A stretch of 64,000 nucleotides of DNA from Hymenobacter lapidiphilus (GCF_003417065.2 NZ_QVLT01000010.1:1-64000); one strand, 5' to 3'; positions 41,478-50,837 are shown, counted from the stretch's first letter. Notes: generated by a model from the sequence alone, not told the origin. A program made the numbers and translations.

Positions 41478-42863
41478 TCAGTACTCTTCCTCGGCCGACT
41501 TCTCGGCTTTGGCATCAGACTTGGCCTGGCCCGGCTGATTGGCGGGCAAGCCGATGAAATCGGGCGGGAAGCCGTTGAGCTGCCGCCAGAGCTCGTACCA
41601 GATGGGTACATCATCGAGCAGGGCCCAGCCGAACACGCCGGAGCCCACGCGCAGCAGCTGGGGCCAGGCCTCCAGGTCGGGGTCGGGCGTTACCAGCACC
41701 CGGTACTGGCCCTGCGAGTCGATGTTGTCGATAACGGCCACCCGGCCGCCGAAGGTGCCGAAGCTCGTGCCGGGCCAGCCGCTGAACACCAGCGCCGGCC
41801 AGCCATCGAACTGCAGGCGCACCTTGCGGCCCACGCTCAGCAGCGGAATGTCCATGGGCTGCACGTACAGCTCGGCGGCCAGCTCGGGCGCGATGGGCAT
41901 TACCGTAAGCACGGGTTCGCCCTCCTTCACAATCTCGCCGATGCCCTGCTTGAGCGCCCGCACCACGTAGCCGTCCTGCGGGGCCCGGATGGCGTAGTAG
42001 CCCGCCCGAATGCTGAGGTTGGCCAGCTCGTTGCGCAGCTTGGCAATCTGGCCCTCCGAATCGAACTGGTAGGCCACGGCCGAGCGGCGGTCCGACTCCG
42101 ACTTGGCAATTTTGTCCTGGTACTCGGCCTGCAGCGACGAGAGCTCCAGCTGGGAGTTGGTGAGCTCCTGGCGGGAGGCCCCGAGCTTGTTCTGCGACTC
42201 CTGCAGCTTGGCGCGCGACTCCTGGAACTTCAGGCGGCGCTGCTCCACTTCGGTCAGGCTTTTCAGGCCCTGGCGGTAGAGCTCCTCCTGGCGGTCGAGC
42301 TGGCGCTGGGCAATGGCAAAGTCGTTTTCGGCCGCGCGCAGCCCGGCTTCCTCCGAGCTCACCTTCAGGCGGGTCTGGGCCACTTTGTTGCGGGCCTTAT
42401 CGAGGCTAACGGCCAGGCCGGCCCGCAGGGCGTCCTGCTGGTCGCCGAGGGCCACGGTTTTACCCTCGTTCTGCTCCAGGGCCGAAATTTTAGCCGCCAG
42501 CTGCTGGCGGGTACGCTCCAGCAGTTTGGGGTCGAAGTACTTCTCCTTTATCTCGCTGATTTCGACCAGCGTATCGCCCTTCTGCACCCGCTGGCCCTCG
42601 CGCACGTTCCAGCCCACAATGCGGCCGGCAATGGTGCTGGGCACCTGCTGGGGCCGGTCCTGGGGCCGCAAGGTGGTCAGGCGGCCCGTCGAGCGGATGT
42701 TCTGGGTCCAGGGCAGAAAGCCGGCGGCAATCGTGAGCACGCCCAGCAAGGCCAGCCAGCGGGCCAGCACCCGCCCCGTGCGCGGCGTCTGCACCCGCCG
42801 AAACGAGCGGAAACCGGCCGTTAGCGGGTTGGTTTCTTCCAGAGGATGTTCGGCGAAGGGCAT
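41478..42863 (-). CDS. HlyD-family membrane-fusion protein of an ABC exporter
   Basis: A 461-aa adaptor with a membrane helix (about 33-53, LARWLALLGVLTIAAGFLP), a half lipoyl motif GWNVREGQRVQKGDTLVEIS, a long coiled coil (about 105-285, rich in K/E/Q/R such as ERTRQQLAAKISALEQ), a second half lipoyl IRAPQDGYVVRALKQG, and a beta-barrel end. This is the type I secretion form of HlyD, longer than RND adaptors. Followed by tolC-like, preceded by the ABC gene after a palindrome-bearing gap of about 230 bp. Substrate unknown. Confidence 0.88.
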   Translation of the reverse strand: MPFAEHPLEETNPLTAGFRSFRRVQTPRTGRVLARWLALLGVLTIAAGFLPWTQNIRSTGRLTTLRPQDRPQQVPSTIAGRIVGWNVREGQRVQKGDTLVEISEIKEKYFDPKLLERTRQQLAAKISALEQNEGKTVALGDQQDALRAGLAVSLDKARNKVAQTRLKVSSEEAGLRAAENDFAIAQRQLDRQEELYRQGLKSLTEVEQRRLKFQESRAKLQESQNKLGASRQELTNSQLELSSLQAEYQDKIAKSESDRRSAVAYQFDSEGQIAKLRNELANLSIRAGYYAIRAPQDGYVVRALKQGIGEIVKEGEPVLTVMPIAPELAAELYVQPMDIPLLSVGRKVRLQFDGWPALVFSGWPGTSFGTFGGRVAVIDNIDSQGQYRVLVTPDPDLEAWPQLLRVGSGVFGWALLDDVPIWYELWRQLNGFPPDFIGLPANQPGQAKSDAKAEKSAEEEY

Positions 42864-42953
42864 TTTTTAGGAATGTGGTTGGATGTGCGGAATGTGATTG
42901 AATGCGGGCGGGTGATGGGGGGGGTGGCGGGGCTTAGAGGCAAAAGAACGGTG

Positions 42954-43057
42954 TGATGCTGAGCGAAGCCGAAGCATCTCTACCGCAATGCTAATCCTGA
43001 CGCGGGAGTTGGTTTGACAACGAAGCGGTAGAGGTGCTTCGACTTCGCTCAGCATGA
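42954..43057. repeat. Inverted repeat, GTCATGCTGAGCG family (copy B3)
   Basis: 33-bp imperfect arms 42954-42986 and 43025-43057, core TGATGCTGAGCGAAGCCGAA. Lies between ABC stop and HlyD start inside the exporter gene set. Confidence 0.82.
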
Positions 43058-43094
43058 CGTCCGCTTTTCTCTCATTTCATCACCTCCTCACCAC

Positions 43095-44801
43095 TCATCC
43101 CATCACCGTCGCGTAGTCGCCTTCTTTCACCACACGGCCCTCGTCCAGCAGCGCCAGACGGTGGCAGAGGCGGAGCGTGTCGGGCTCGTGGCTGGCTATC
43201 AGCACGGTCCAGGGCTGGCCGGGAGCCAGCAGGCGGCTCAGGATGCGGTGGCGCTCGGCGCGCTCCACGTTCAGCAGCGGGTTATCAAGCAACAGCAAGC
43301 GGGGGCGGCTGGCCAGGGCGCGGGCCAGCAGCATCTTCTGGCGGACACTATCGGAGAAGGGTGTACCCACCCCTACTAGCGTATTCAGGCCTTGCGGGCG
43401 GGAGTACAACTCGTCGCGCAGGCCCACCAAATCCAGGGCCCAGGCCACGTCGTCGGGCCCGATGCCGGGTTGGTTGAGGGTCAGGTTCTGCAGCAGGCTG
43501 CCCTCGAACAGACCGCGGTGCGAGATGTTATCGGCCAGTTCGTTGCTGAGGCTGGTCGGGGTTACATCGCGCAGCGGCAGCCCGTCGTAGGCCACCACCC
43601 CGGTGTAATCGGCCAGCAGGCCGGCCAGCACGCTCAGCAGGGTGCTTTTGCCCGAGCCATCGGTGCCGGCCAGACCCAGATTCTCGCCCGCCGCCACACT
43701 AAGCGACAGGTTTTCGAGGGTGGCCCGCTCGTTGGCGGGGTAGCGGTAACTCAGGTCGCGCACCTCTACCTGCAGGCCAACAAGCGGGCTGACGGTGGGT
43801 AGCACCAGCGTGCCGGTGGCGGCCGGCAACAATGGCAAATCGAGCACGTAGCCGATTTTATCGAGCGAGGTCAGCGCGTCGTACACCACGTCAATCTTGA
43901 GCAGCACCTTTTCCATGGCCGAGATGATGAGAATAATCACGATTTCGGCGGCCACGAACTGACCGATGTTGAGCTGCTTGCTAATCAGCAGCCAGCACCC
44001 AACAATGAGCAGCGCAGCCGTAATGAGGCCTTTGAAGGCTACAAAGCCCCAGAACTGGGTGATGAGCACCCGAAAGTGGCTTTCGCGGGCCTTCAGGTAG
44101 CCCTCCACCAGCTCGTCGGTGCGGCCCAGCGAGAGCTGCTGCCGGGGCGCGTGGCGGAAGGTGTTGACGGTGCGGGCCACGTCTTCGAGCCAGGCCACTA
44201 CCCGGTACTTATACTTCGACTCGGCCAGGCTGCTGTCGAGGCCGCCGGGGCCGGTCAGGCGGATGAGCACGGCCAGCATCCCAATCAGCAGCAGGCCGAA
44301 CACGATGAAGATGGGGTGGTAGAAGGAGAGCAGGATCAGGCCGAACAGAATTTGTAGGGCCGCCGCCGAAAACTCAATCAGCAGCGTCGAAAGGCCTTTT
44401 TGCAGGGTGGGCGCGTCGAGCAGCCGGTTCATCAGCTCGGGCAGGTACTGGCCATCGAGGTCTTCGGTGCGCACCCGGGGCAGGCGCACGGCAAAATCGA
44501 AGCTGATGCGCGCAAACAGCCGGCGCTGCACAAACTCGACCAGATAGAGCTGCATCACCTGCAAGGCCCCTACCCCAAACGTACCCAGCACAATGAAGCT
44601 GATGAGCACCACCAGCGAGGTGCTCACGTCGCCGCTGCTCACAAAGCCAATCACCGACTGCACGCCCAGCGGCAGCGTCAGGCTAATGAGGCCCGCCAGC
44701 GCCGCATAAATATAGAGGTAGGTGATGTCGCGCCGCTCGGCGTGCAGCAAATTAAAGAGGCGCTGGACGGGTGTGAGCGAAGAAGCGGCAGGTTCAGACA
44801 T
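43095..44801 (-). CDS. ABC transporter, fused membrane and nucleotide-binding domain, degenerate ATPase
   Basis: A 568-aa half-transporter of the HlyB/PrtD type without an N-terminal C39 peptidase. Five or six membrane helices fill residues 25-310. The ATPase domain has Walker A GTDGSGKST and the H-loop His in LIASHEPD, but the ABC signature LSGGQ is replaced by PFSDSVRQK, and Walker B LLLLDNPL has Asn where the catalytic Glu should be. Q-loop Gln is also not evident (NISHRGLFEG). It could be a weakly active or regulatory ATPase, or a clade-specific variant. Together with HlyD and TolC genes downstream forms a tripartite exporter. Confidence 0.82.
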   Translation of the reverse strand: MSEPAASSLTPVQRLFNLLHAERRDITYLYIYAALAGLISLTLPLGVQSVIGFVSSGDVSTSLVVLISFIVLGTFGVGALQVMQLYLVEFVQRRLFARISFDFAVRLPRVRTEDLDGQYLPELMNRLLDAPTLQKGLSTLLIEFSAAALQILFGLILLSFYHPIFIVFGLLLIGMLAVLIRLTGPGGLDSSLAESKYKYRVVAWLEDVARTVNTFRHAPRQQLSLGRTDELVEGYLKARESHFRVLITQFWGFVAFKGLITAALLIVGCWLLISKQLNIGQFVAAEIVIILIISAMEKVLLKIDVVYDALTSLDKIGYVLDLPLLPAATGTLVLPTVSPLVGLQVEVRDLSYRYPANERATLENLSLSVAAGENLGLAGTDGSGKSTLLSVLAGLLADYTGVVAYDGLPLRDVTPTSLSNELADNISHRGLFEGSLLQNLTLNQPGIGPDDVAWALDLVGLRDELYSRPQGLNTLVGVGTPFSDSVRQKMLLARALASRPRLLLLDNPLLNVERAERHRILSRLLAPGQPWTVLIASHEPDTLRLCHRLALLDEGRVVKEGDYATVMG

Positions 44802-44904
44802 GGATCGGGTTATTCGTTAATCGTTGCACGCTATTAGTTGCTGGCTGCCCGTTTGCCTTCGGTCAGGTTTCTGAATACCAGCAACAAATCACGACCAATG
44901 AGCA

Positions 44905-45579
44905 TCAGCGTAGCGCCCCGAAGGCCAGGCTTTCGAGGAAGCGGTACAGAACCGGCTCCTGGCTATCGATGTTTTGCGCATCGGTAAGCCCGGGCAGATG
45001 CCGGGCAAAAAAGTGCTGCTTGCGGGCGGCCTCCACCAGGGTGCTCACCAGCGCCAGCGGGAAAGGGTAAGTGGGTGCCAGCTCCACCACAACAGCGGCC
45101 ACTTCGGCTACCAGCCGCTTGTACTCGCGAAACAAACCGGCCTGGTTGTCCTCGTCCACATCGTGGGTGAGGTAGGCCTTGGAGGCTTCGTTCACTACAA
45201 TACGGTACAAAGCGGCCTCATCAAGCGAAGTGGTGGTGAGGTCGTCGTGATGGGCACGGGTAAATACGCCCAGAATCAGGCGCAGGCGCTGGGCCGCGTC
45301 GGGCACGTTGTGGGTATGGAAACGAATCTGGTAGCGCACCCAGGCCCAATACCACGACACCAGGTACACCAGCAGCCGGTGCTTGTTTTCAAAGTAGCGG
45401 TAAAGCGAAGCCTCGGTAGACCCCATCCGTTGGGCCAGCTTCTTGAAAGTGAACTGCTCCAGCCCGATTTCATCAATCAGTTGTACGCTCTCGGCAATCA
45501 GGCGGCGGCCCAGTTCAGTGTCCTGCGGGTCGCGCAGGTATAATCGTTCGTTCAGTTCGATGCGAAGGAGTGGATTCAT
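44905..45579 (-). CDS. TetR-family transcriptional regulator
   Basis: A 224-aa regulator. The N-terminal helix-turn-helix is EQFTFKKLAQRMGSTEASLY followed by RYFENKHRLLVYLV; the rest is a helical ligand-binding domain. Start chosen at ATG 45579 because the family begins MNPLLRIELNERLYLRD; the in-frame upstream Met at 45684 adds 35 atypical residues. Placed just upstream of the ABC-HlyD-TolC genes on the same strand, it probably controls the exporter in response to an exported molecule. Confidence 0.85.
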   Translation of the reverse strand: MNPLLRIELNERLYLRDPQDTELGRRLIAESVQLIDEIGLEQFTFKKLAQRMGSTEASLYRYFENKHRLLVYLVSWYWAWVRYQIRFHTHNVPDAAQRLRLILGVFTRAHHDDLTTTSLDEAALYRIVVNEASKAYLTHDVDEDNQAGLFREYKRLVAEVAAVVVELAPTYPFPLALVSTLVEAARKQHFFARHLPGLTDAQNIDSQEPVLYRFLESLAFGALR

Positions 45580-45927
45580 AGTCGGTATCGGTGGAGATAG
45601 AAAGGTAGCACTATTCGCGCTGATAGCATTACTAACGGACCGCAGCCCGAGCAGCTCTGCCCCGACCAGGTGCTGCCGATTCATATCCCTTTTGAAACCT
45701 GCTGCAAAGGTACCGCGCCCGCCCGGCAGCCGACTTAAAACAGAATTAAATGGGGCTTAAATTTCGATTAAAACGCGCCGATGGATACGCCCCACATCTG
45801 GCCCTTTTGCGTCTGCCTCACCCCTTGGCCTCTCTGCTGCTAAAGCAGAGTGGGCCGCAAGGTGAGGCACGACGGCGGGATGAATTCGGCATTCAGCAGC
45901 CCGGCGAAAAATCAGCCCGGCAGCATA
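45580..45927. other. Gap between icd end and tetR start; one hairpin
   Basis: No gene is supported in this 348-bp gap. It should contain the promoter of tetR. A hairpin is present at 45814-45869 (TGCCTCACC/GGTGAGGCA with inner GGCC and CTCTG pairs), which may end icd transcription on the other side. Confidence 0.5.
45814..45869. repeat. Imperfect hairpin after icd
   Basis: Arms 45814-45840 and 45844-45869: TGCCTCACCCCTTGGCC then CTCTGCTG against CAGAG, GGCCGCAAGGTGAGGCA. About 60 bp beyond the icd stop. Confidence 0.6.
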
Positions 45928-47415
45928 TTATTCTCCCTGCCCCAACGAGAAGGCACGCTGCCCGTCCATGAGGTAGAGGTTTTCGGTTTTGATGACCATG
46001 ATGCCGGCCTCGGTCAGGCGGTGCTGCAAATCGAGCACCTGCCCGAACTGCACGGGCGTGTAGCCCACCTGGGTAGCGGTAGCCACCGTGGCGTTGGCGG
46101 CCACAAACCGGCAGCGCCAGTGGTCGGTGCAGAACGTTTCGGCGTGGCCATCGGGGTACACTTTCACGCCGCGGTTCGTAATGATTTTGAGTTTCAGATC
46201 CGGACCTGCCAGCTTGGACAGCATCTCGCCCAGCTCATTAGGCTTGAAGCCACTCCAGCACACGAATATATCGGAGCCCACCAGCTGCTGCTCCACCACG
46301 GGCCGCTCGTAGGTTGCTACGGGCCGGGCAGGCGCCGCGGCCGCAGTGGTTTCGCCCGCCTTAAATGGGGCCAGATGCTTCGGCTCGTGGCCCAGGCGTT
46401 CTATCACGGCGTCGGCAAAGCCCTCGGTGCTCACTTTGGCGATGCTTGTTTCGGCGCGGTAGATGTCGGCCGTGTGCAGGCCGTCTTCGAGGGCGCAGAG
46501 CCAAGCGTTGTGTACCCGGGCGGCCACTTCGGTCTGGCCCAGATGCACGAGCATGAGCACGGCGGCCTGCAACAGGCCCGAGGGGTTGGCAATGCCCCGG
46601 CCGGCAATGTCGGGCGCCGAGCCGTGGATGGCTTCGAACAAGGCCCCGTGGTCGCCGATATTGGAGGAGCCGGCCAGCCCTACCGAACCTGCCAGCTGGG
46701 CCACCACGTCAGAAATAATGTCGCCGTACAGGTTCAGCGTCACGATTACGTCGTAGCGCTCGGGCGTGTCGGCCAGCCGGGCCGTGCCGATGTCGATAAT
46801 CTGATGGTCCTGCCCCAGGTCGGGGTACTCCTGCCCTATCTCCATGAACACCCGATGAAACAGCCCGTCGGTGAGCTTCATGATGTTATCCTTGGTCATG
46901 CACGTAACGTGCCGGCGGCCGTGGCGGCGGGCGTATTCGAAGGCGTAGCGCACGATTTTCTCGCAGCCCGGCCGGCTCACCAGCTTCAGGCACTGCACCA
47001 CTTCGGGCGTTTGCTGGTGCTCGATGCCGGCGTAGAGGTCCTCTTCATTCTCGCGCACGATGACGATGTCGAGGTTGGGGTGGCGGGTGAATACGGCCGG
47101 ATAGAGCGAGCGGGTGGGTCGCACGTTGGCGTACAGGCCCAGGGTTTTGCGCAGCGTTACGTTCAGGCTCTTGTAGCCCCCGCCCAGCGGCGTGGTGATG
47201 GGCGCCTTCAGCAGTACGCCCGTGCGCCGCAGCGAGTCCCAGGCCTCCGGCCCGATGCCCGAGGCCTGGCCCGCCAGGTACATCTGTTCGCCAACCTCAA
47301 TAAACTCGGGCTCGATGGCCGCGCCCGCCGCTTCCAGAATCCGCAGCGTCTGGGTCATGATTTCGGGGCCGATACCGTCGCCGACGGCTACTGTAATGGG
47401 TGCTTTGATTGCCAT
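45928..47415 (-). CDS. icd: NADP-dependent isocitrate dehydrogenase with C-terminal extension
   Basis: Oxidises isocitrate to 2-oxoglutarate in the citrate cycle. The 495-aa protein begins MAIKAPITVAVGDGIGPEIM, followed by the substrate loop KSLNVTLRKTLGLYANVRP, LDIVIVRENEEDLYAGIEHQ, ARRHGRRHVTCMTKDNIMKL and NLYGDIISDVVAQLAGSVGL, all conserved. A region after residue 340 (VATYERPVVEQQLVGSDIFV to the end) is an added domain seen in the alpha-type homodimeric group (TIGR02924). Divergent from the 193-aa secreted gene, with a 13-bp inverted pair in the shared upstream gap. Confidence 0.93.
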   Translation of the reverse strand: MAIKAPITVAVGDGIGPEIMTQTLRILEAAGAAIEPEFIEVGEQMYLAGQASGIGPEAWDSLRRTGVLLKAPITTPLGGGYKSLNVTLRKTLGLYANVRPTRSLYPAVFTRHPNLDIVIVRENEEDLYAGIEHQQTPEVVQCLKLVSRPGCEKIVRYAFEYARRHGRRHVTCMTKDNIMKLTDGLFHRVFMEIGQEYPDLGQDHQIIDIGTARLADTPERYDVIVTLNLYGDIISDVVAQLAGSVGLAGSSNIGDHGALFEAIHGSAPDIAGRGIANPSGLLQAAVLMLVHLGQTEVAARVHNAWLCALEDGLHTADIYRAETSIAKVSTEGFADAVIERLGHEPKHLAPFKAGETTAAAAPARPVATYERPVVEQQLVGSDIFVCWSGFKPNELGEMLSKLAGPDLKLKIITNRGVKVYPDGHAETFCTDHWRCRFVAANATVATATQVGYTPVQFGQVLDLQHRLTEAGIMVIKTENLYLMDGQRAFSLGQGE

Positions 47416-47812
47416 GATGGGTGAGTTGCTAATAGACGATGTTGGCCAGCCTCATGCCGATCCACCGGGCAAATATATGCATACTTCCCAAAATAATAGC
47501 TTTACTATCATTGCGTGTAAATCATTTTGAATATTGTAAACCGCTTTTTATCAAATGAGTACGTTTTTTTTAACTGATGAAAATAATTTTTGGCGCTCTA
47601 CTCTTTACCATAGCAGACCAACCATATGATGATTTTTCTGTATAATAGTAAAGCTATCAATAAAGATGGTTAAACTTCTCGTTTCGATGAAAACTCTCAT
47701 CCCCTTTCGTGCGGGCCACAACCGCCTGGGTCGCCTGCCAATCCACCCGCTCTCTGCTCTGGCCGCCACTTCCGGCCTAATCAGGCAGTTCCGATTCCGG
47801 GTGCTGCCTGAT
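47416..47812. promoter_or_regulatory. Divergent upstream region of icd and a secreted protein gene
   Basis: This 397-bp gap is A+T-richer than its surroundings. ATAGCTTTACTAT (47496-47508) and its exact reverse complement ATAGTAAAGCTAT (47645-47657) are 136 bp apart, one near each divergent gene, as expected of a shared operator bound by a dimeric regulator with DNA looping. Regulator unknown. Confidence 0.5.
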
Positions 47813-48394
47813 ATGCTTTCTGTATTCACGCACTACTGTCAGCTGCATCAGGCCTTGCTGCTAGCCCTGTTGCTGGCCGGTTTTGCTGCCGGCCCCTTGG
47901 CAGCCCAGCCTACCAGCCCGGCCACAGCGGCAACGGGGGTGTCGTTCGAACGGGTTATTATGCCCGGATATGAGTTGCAGTACCGAGTGCCGACCACCTG
48001 GCAAACCACCCGGCAAAATCTCGATTCGACTGTGCTGATGACCTACGTAAGCCCCGACCAGAGCATGCTGTTGTTCATCAGCAAGCTGCGGGGCGGGGCC
48101 GATAACCTCACGCCCGGTCAGGCCCTGTACCAGCTCACCGAGCAGTTCGGGGTGCCCGTCAACAAGCAGTACGCAACATCCTACCATGGCCTGAGCTTCC
48201 TGGAAACCACCGGCACAGGCCAGATAGACGGCCGTATGCTGCGCTACGACGCGCTGGCGGCCCATCATCGGGGCCACGTGGTGCTCATCTACCTGCTGGC
48301 CACGCCCGACGCCTTTCTCACGCACGAGCCCATGATTCAGGAAATTCTGCACAGCTTGGCTCCTTTTTCGGAGCCGAAGCAGCGGCGGCGCTAG
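47813..48394 (+). CDS. Unknown secreted protein (193 aa)
   Basis: ATG 47813 begins a signal peptide (HYCQLHQALLLALLLAGFAA, cleaved after LAA), so this start is preferred to the upstream in-frame Met at 47666. The mature part is a small mixed domain (YELQYRVPTTWQTTRQNLDS, LSFLETTGTGQIDGRMLRYD) resembling PsbP-like or 'DUF1795'-type cores found in lipoproteins, by pattern only. Codons match the chromosome. Divergent from icd. Confidence 0.6.
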   Translation: MLSVFTHYCQLHQALLLALLLAGFAAGPLAAQPTSPATAATGVSFERVIMPGYELQYRVPTTWQTTRQNLDSTVLMTYVSPDQSMLLFISKLRGGADNLTPGQALYQLTEQFGVPVNKQYATSYHGLSFLETTGTGQIDGRMLRYDALAAHHRGHVVLIYLLATPDAFLTHEPMIQEILHSLAPFSEPKQRRR

Positions 48395-48441
48395 GCAGCG
48401 GCGCCCTGATACCGCATCCTCCCTCACCTGTTTATCCCACT

Positions 48442-48756
48442 ATGATAATCTTCAACCTGCTTACCCTCAATGCCAAACATGCCCGCCATGTTACCCAGCT
48501 GATGCTGACGCAACACATGGCCAACGACGTGTTTGTGGACGAAGCCATAGCCAACCACTACCTCACGCTCCAGGGCACGGTGGCCGAGCAACCCCTCCAC
48601 CGGGTTATCTTCATCACCAAGGCCCTGCTCTACCGCCGCATCGAAGAGTTATTGGAGGAGCACTTCCCCGACAATGATTTCCGCATTTACGCTACGCCCG
48701 TTACGCAGGTCAATGCGGCCGAGGCCGAGCGGGTGCGGCAGCTGCACAAAGCCTAG
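48442..48756 (+). CDS. Small protein with CutA/PII-like fold pattern
   Basis: A 104-aa cytoplasmic protein: strand MIIFNLLTLN, helix, FVDEAIANHYLTLQGTVAEQ, strand HRVIFITKALLYRRIEELLE, strand and tail. The alternating pattern recalls the divalent-cation tolerance (CutA) or GlnB-like ferredoxin fold, but the CutA signature residues are not clear. Its ATG follows the secreted protein stop by 47 bp, possibly one transcript. Role unknown. Confidence 0.5.
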   Translation: MIIFNLLTLNAKHARHVTQLMLTQHMANDVFVDEAIANHYLTLQGTVAEQPLHRVIFITKALLYRRIEELLEEHFPDNDFRIYATPVTQVNAAEAERVRQLHKA

Positions 48757-48815
48757 ACCGCCCCGCGCTTCCGTAGGGCCGGCGTCTGCCCGATTTCAAC
48801 CCGGCCGCAACTGCG

Positions 48816-48823
48816 TACCTTTG
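48816..48823 (+). promoter_or_regulatory. -7 element for the TPR/periplasmic-binding gene
   Basis: TACCTTTG at 48816-48823, with ATTT 19 nt upstream as a weak -33. ATG 48886 follows after 62 bp. Confidence 0.45.
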
Positions 48824-48885
48824 GCGCACGGGCCGCGCTGGTGGTGGCCCCATGGTTGTTCCGCTTTTTCCTGGCTTTTCGGTCT

Positions 48886-50694
48886 ATGAGGTTATCTGCC
48901 TTCCTGCCCCTGGTACTGCTCTGTGCTGGCCTGGCTGCTGCTCCGCCGCTGCGGGCCCAGTCGTCGCGGCCGGCGGCCAAACCGGCCGGGCCGGCTGCTA
49001 CCGCGCCGCGGGCCAAGCCAACGGCCGCGCCGGCCACCATGCCACCACCACCGGCCGGCCTGGGTTCGCCCGACCAGGATTTGCGCTACAAAAACGGAAA
49101 GATTTTGGTGGAGCAGGGCCGCTACGCGCTGGCCATGCAGGAGCTGGAACCCCTCACGCTTCCGGCCGCCAAATTCGTGCGCGCTCCCGAAGCAGCTTAT
49201 CTGTACGCTGTGGCTGCCAGCCGGGCCAAGAAATGGGCCGAGGCCGAGCAGATGCTCAATCTGCTGCGCAACCGCTACCCCAGCTGGAGTGGCTTGTCTG
49301 AGGCCCTGTTTCTGCAGGGCCAGATATCATTTGAGCAGAAGGATTACCCCAATGCCCTGGCGGTGCTCAATGAGCTGCCCACCAACGCTCTGACGACCGA
49401 GCGGACCAACATGGAAGCCGCCTACCTGCCTCGCATCAGCGAAAAAGCCGTTTTTCAGGCGCTGGTGAAAGCATTCCCGCAGGATGTGGCCCTGGGCCGG
49501 GCCTACGCCGACAAGCTAGTGAGCGGCGGCTGGTACACGCCCGCCGACCAGGCCCAGCTCGACCAGCTCATCAGCCGCTTTAAGCTCGACCGCAACGCCT
49601 ACACGCCCCGGCCGGGCGGTGCCAAAAAAGGCAGCTACAACATTGGCGTACTGCTGCCCTTCGAGTTCAACGACACCAGCTGGGAGAAGCGCCGCCGCAA
49701 CCAGTTCGTAACCGACCTGTACGCTGGCCTGCGCCTGGCCCAGGATTCGCTGCAGCGGGCCGGCCGGCCGGTGCAGCTCTTCGCCTACGATACCGGTGCC
49801 GATACCGTGCAGCTCAAGCAGGTGCTAACGCTGCCCGAACTAGCTGGCATGGACCTCATTATCGGCCCTATCTATAAGTCGGGTTCCAAGATTCTGGCCC
49901 AATACGCCCAGCAGCACCAGATTGCCGTTGTCAATCCGCTTTCGCAGGATGGCACTCTGGTAACTGACAATGCCTGGCACTACCTGTTTGAGCCCGGCAC
50001 GGCCACCCAGGCGCAGCAGGCGGCCCAGTTTGCCTACACCCGCCTGGGGGGGCCACGCACGGCCGTGGTACTCTACGAGGACACCAACGACGAAACTGCT
50101 TTCGGCCTGGCCTACAAGCAGGCCTACGAGGCGCTGGGCGGCAAAGTGCTCCAGCTGCGCCGCATTAAGTCCGACGACGAAACTACGCTGGCCGCGGGCT
50201 TTGGGGGCATCGATTTAAAGACCGTTGGCCACCTCGTAGTGGCTTCGGATAATCCCAAGGCCGGCGTGTTCACGCTTTCGGCCATGCGGGTGCAGAGCGC
50301 CAAGCCCCCACTCATTGCCTACGCCTCCTGGCTCGACAACAACCGCATCTCGCTCGGCCAGCTCGACTCGCGCGACATCTACTTTATTCACCCGAAGTAC
50401 CTCGACCGCAACAGTGCCGGGGTGCGGCGGGTGCGCCAGCTCTACATCCAGCAGCTTAATCTGCCGCCCTCCGTATTTGCCTACACTGGCTTCGAGCTGC
50501 TATACTACTTCGGCAGCCAGCTGCACCAGTATGGCCCGGCCTTCCAGCAGCCGCTGGCCAACGGCGGGCCAGTATCCGGGGCCGTGTTCCAGGGCATCGG
50601 TTACCCCAACGGTGCCCACGACAACCAGTACGTGCCCATTACCAAGCTCGAACGCCTCGAAGTGGAAGTGCTAAACCCAGTGGGCTTCCGGTAG
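48886..50694 (+). CDS. Exported protein: TPR-like N-terminus plus type I periplasmic-binding domain
   Basis: A 602-aa exported protein (signal LSAFLPLVLLCAGLAAAPPL). Residues about 60-190 are helical, TPR-like (QGRYALAMQELEPLTLPAAK, AKKWAEAEQMLNLLRNRYP). From about 255 begins a branched-chain-amino-acid-type binding fold (SYNIGVLLPFEFNDTSWEKR, GMDLIIGPIYKSGSKILAQY, TAVVLYEDTNDETAFGLAYK, VFAYTGFELLYYFG). This two-part plan resembles LpoA-type activators of penicillin-binding proteins as well as ABC receptors. No permease is near, which favours an envelope role over transport. Start chosen at ATG 48886, which begins the signal peptide, not GTG 48841. Confidence 0.78.
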   Translation: MRLSAFLPLVLLCAGLAAAPPLRAQSSRPAAKPAGPAATAPRAKPTAAPATMPPPPAGLGSPDQDLRYKNGKILVEQGRYALAMQELEPLTLPAAKFVRAPEAAYLYAVAASRAKKWAEAEQMLNLLRNRYPSWSGLSEALFLQGQISFEQKDYPNALAVLNELPTNALTTERTNMEAAYLPRISEKAVFQALVKAFPQDVALGRAYADKLVSGGWYTPADQAQLDQLISRFKLDRNAYTPRPGGAKKGSYNIGVLLPFEFNDTSWEKRRRNQFVTDLYAGLRLAQDSLQRAGRPVQLFAYDTGADTVQLKQVLTLPELAGMDLIIGPIYKSGSKILAQYAQQHQIAVVNPLSQDGTLVTDNAWHYLFEPGTATQAQQAAQFAYTRLGGPRTAVVLYEDTNDETAFGLAYKQAYEALGGKVLQLRRIKSDDETTLAAGFGGIDLKTVGHLVVASDNPKAGVFTLSAMRVQSAKPPLIAYASWLDNNRISLGQLDSRDIYFIHPKYLDRNSAGVRRVRQLYIQQLNLPPSVFAYTGFELLYYFGSQLHQYGPAFQQPLANGGPVSGAVFQGIGYPNGAHDNQYVPITKLERLEVEVLNPVGFR

Positions 50695-50702
50695 GTTGTA
50701 AG

Positions 50703-50802
50703 AACTGTCATTCCGACGAAGGCGGAATCTGGGTAAACTGGCTTGAACAGTTTCGATTTCGCACAACGATTTAATCCCGATTCCTCCTTCGTCGGAATGA
50801 CA
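50703..50802. repeat. Imperfect inverted repeat, GTCATTCCGACGAAGG family
   Basis: Arms 50703-50735 and 50770-50802, core TGTCATTCCGACGAAGG. It lies 8 bp after the preceding stop and 36 bp before hemL. Confidence 0.7.
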
Positions 50803-50837
50803 GAACTAGTTTTTGTCATTCTGCACATTCGTTTTCT

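Noticed and set aside
41418..42824. 468-aa open frame antisense to the HlyD gene
   Set aside because: Shadow frame rich in G, A, H and Q, without domain or start signal.
45850..47424. 524-aa open frame antisense to icd
   Set aside because: Shadow of the isocitrate dehydrogenase codons; the sense protein has all family motifs.
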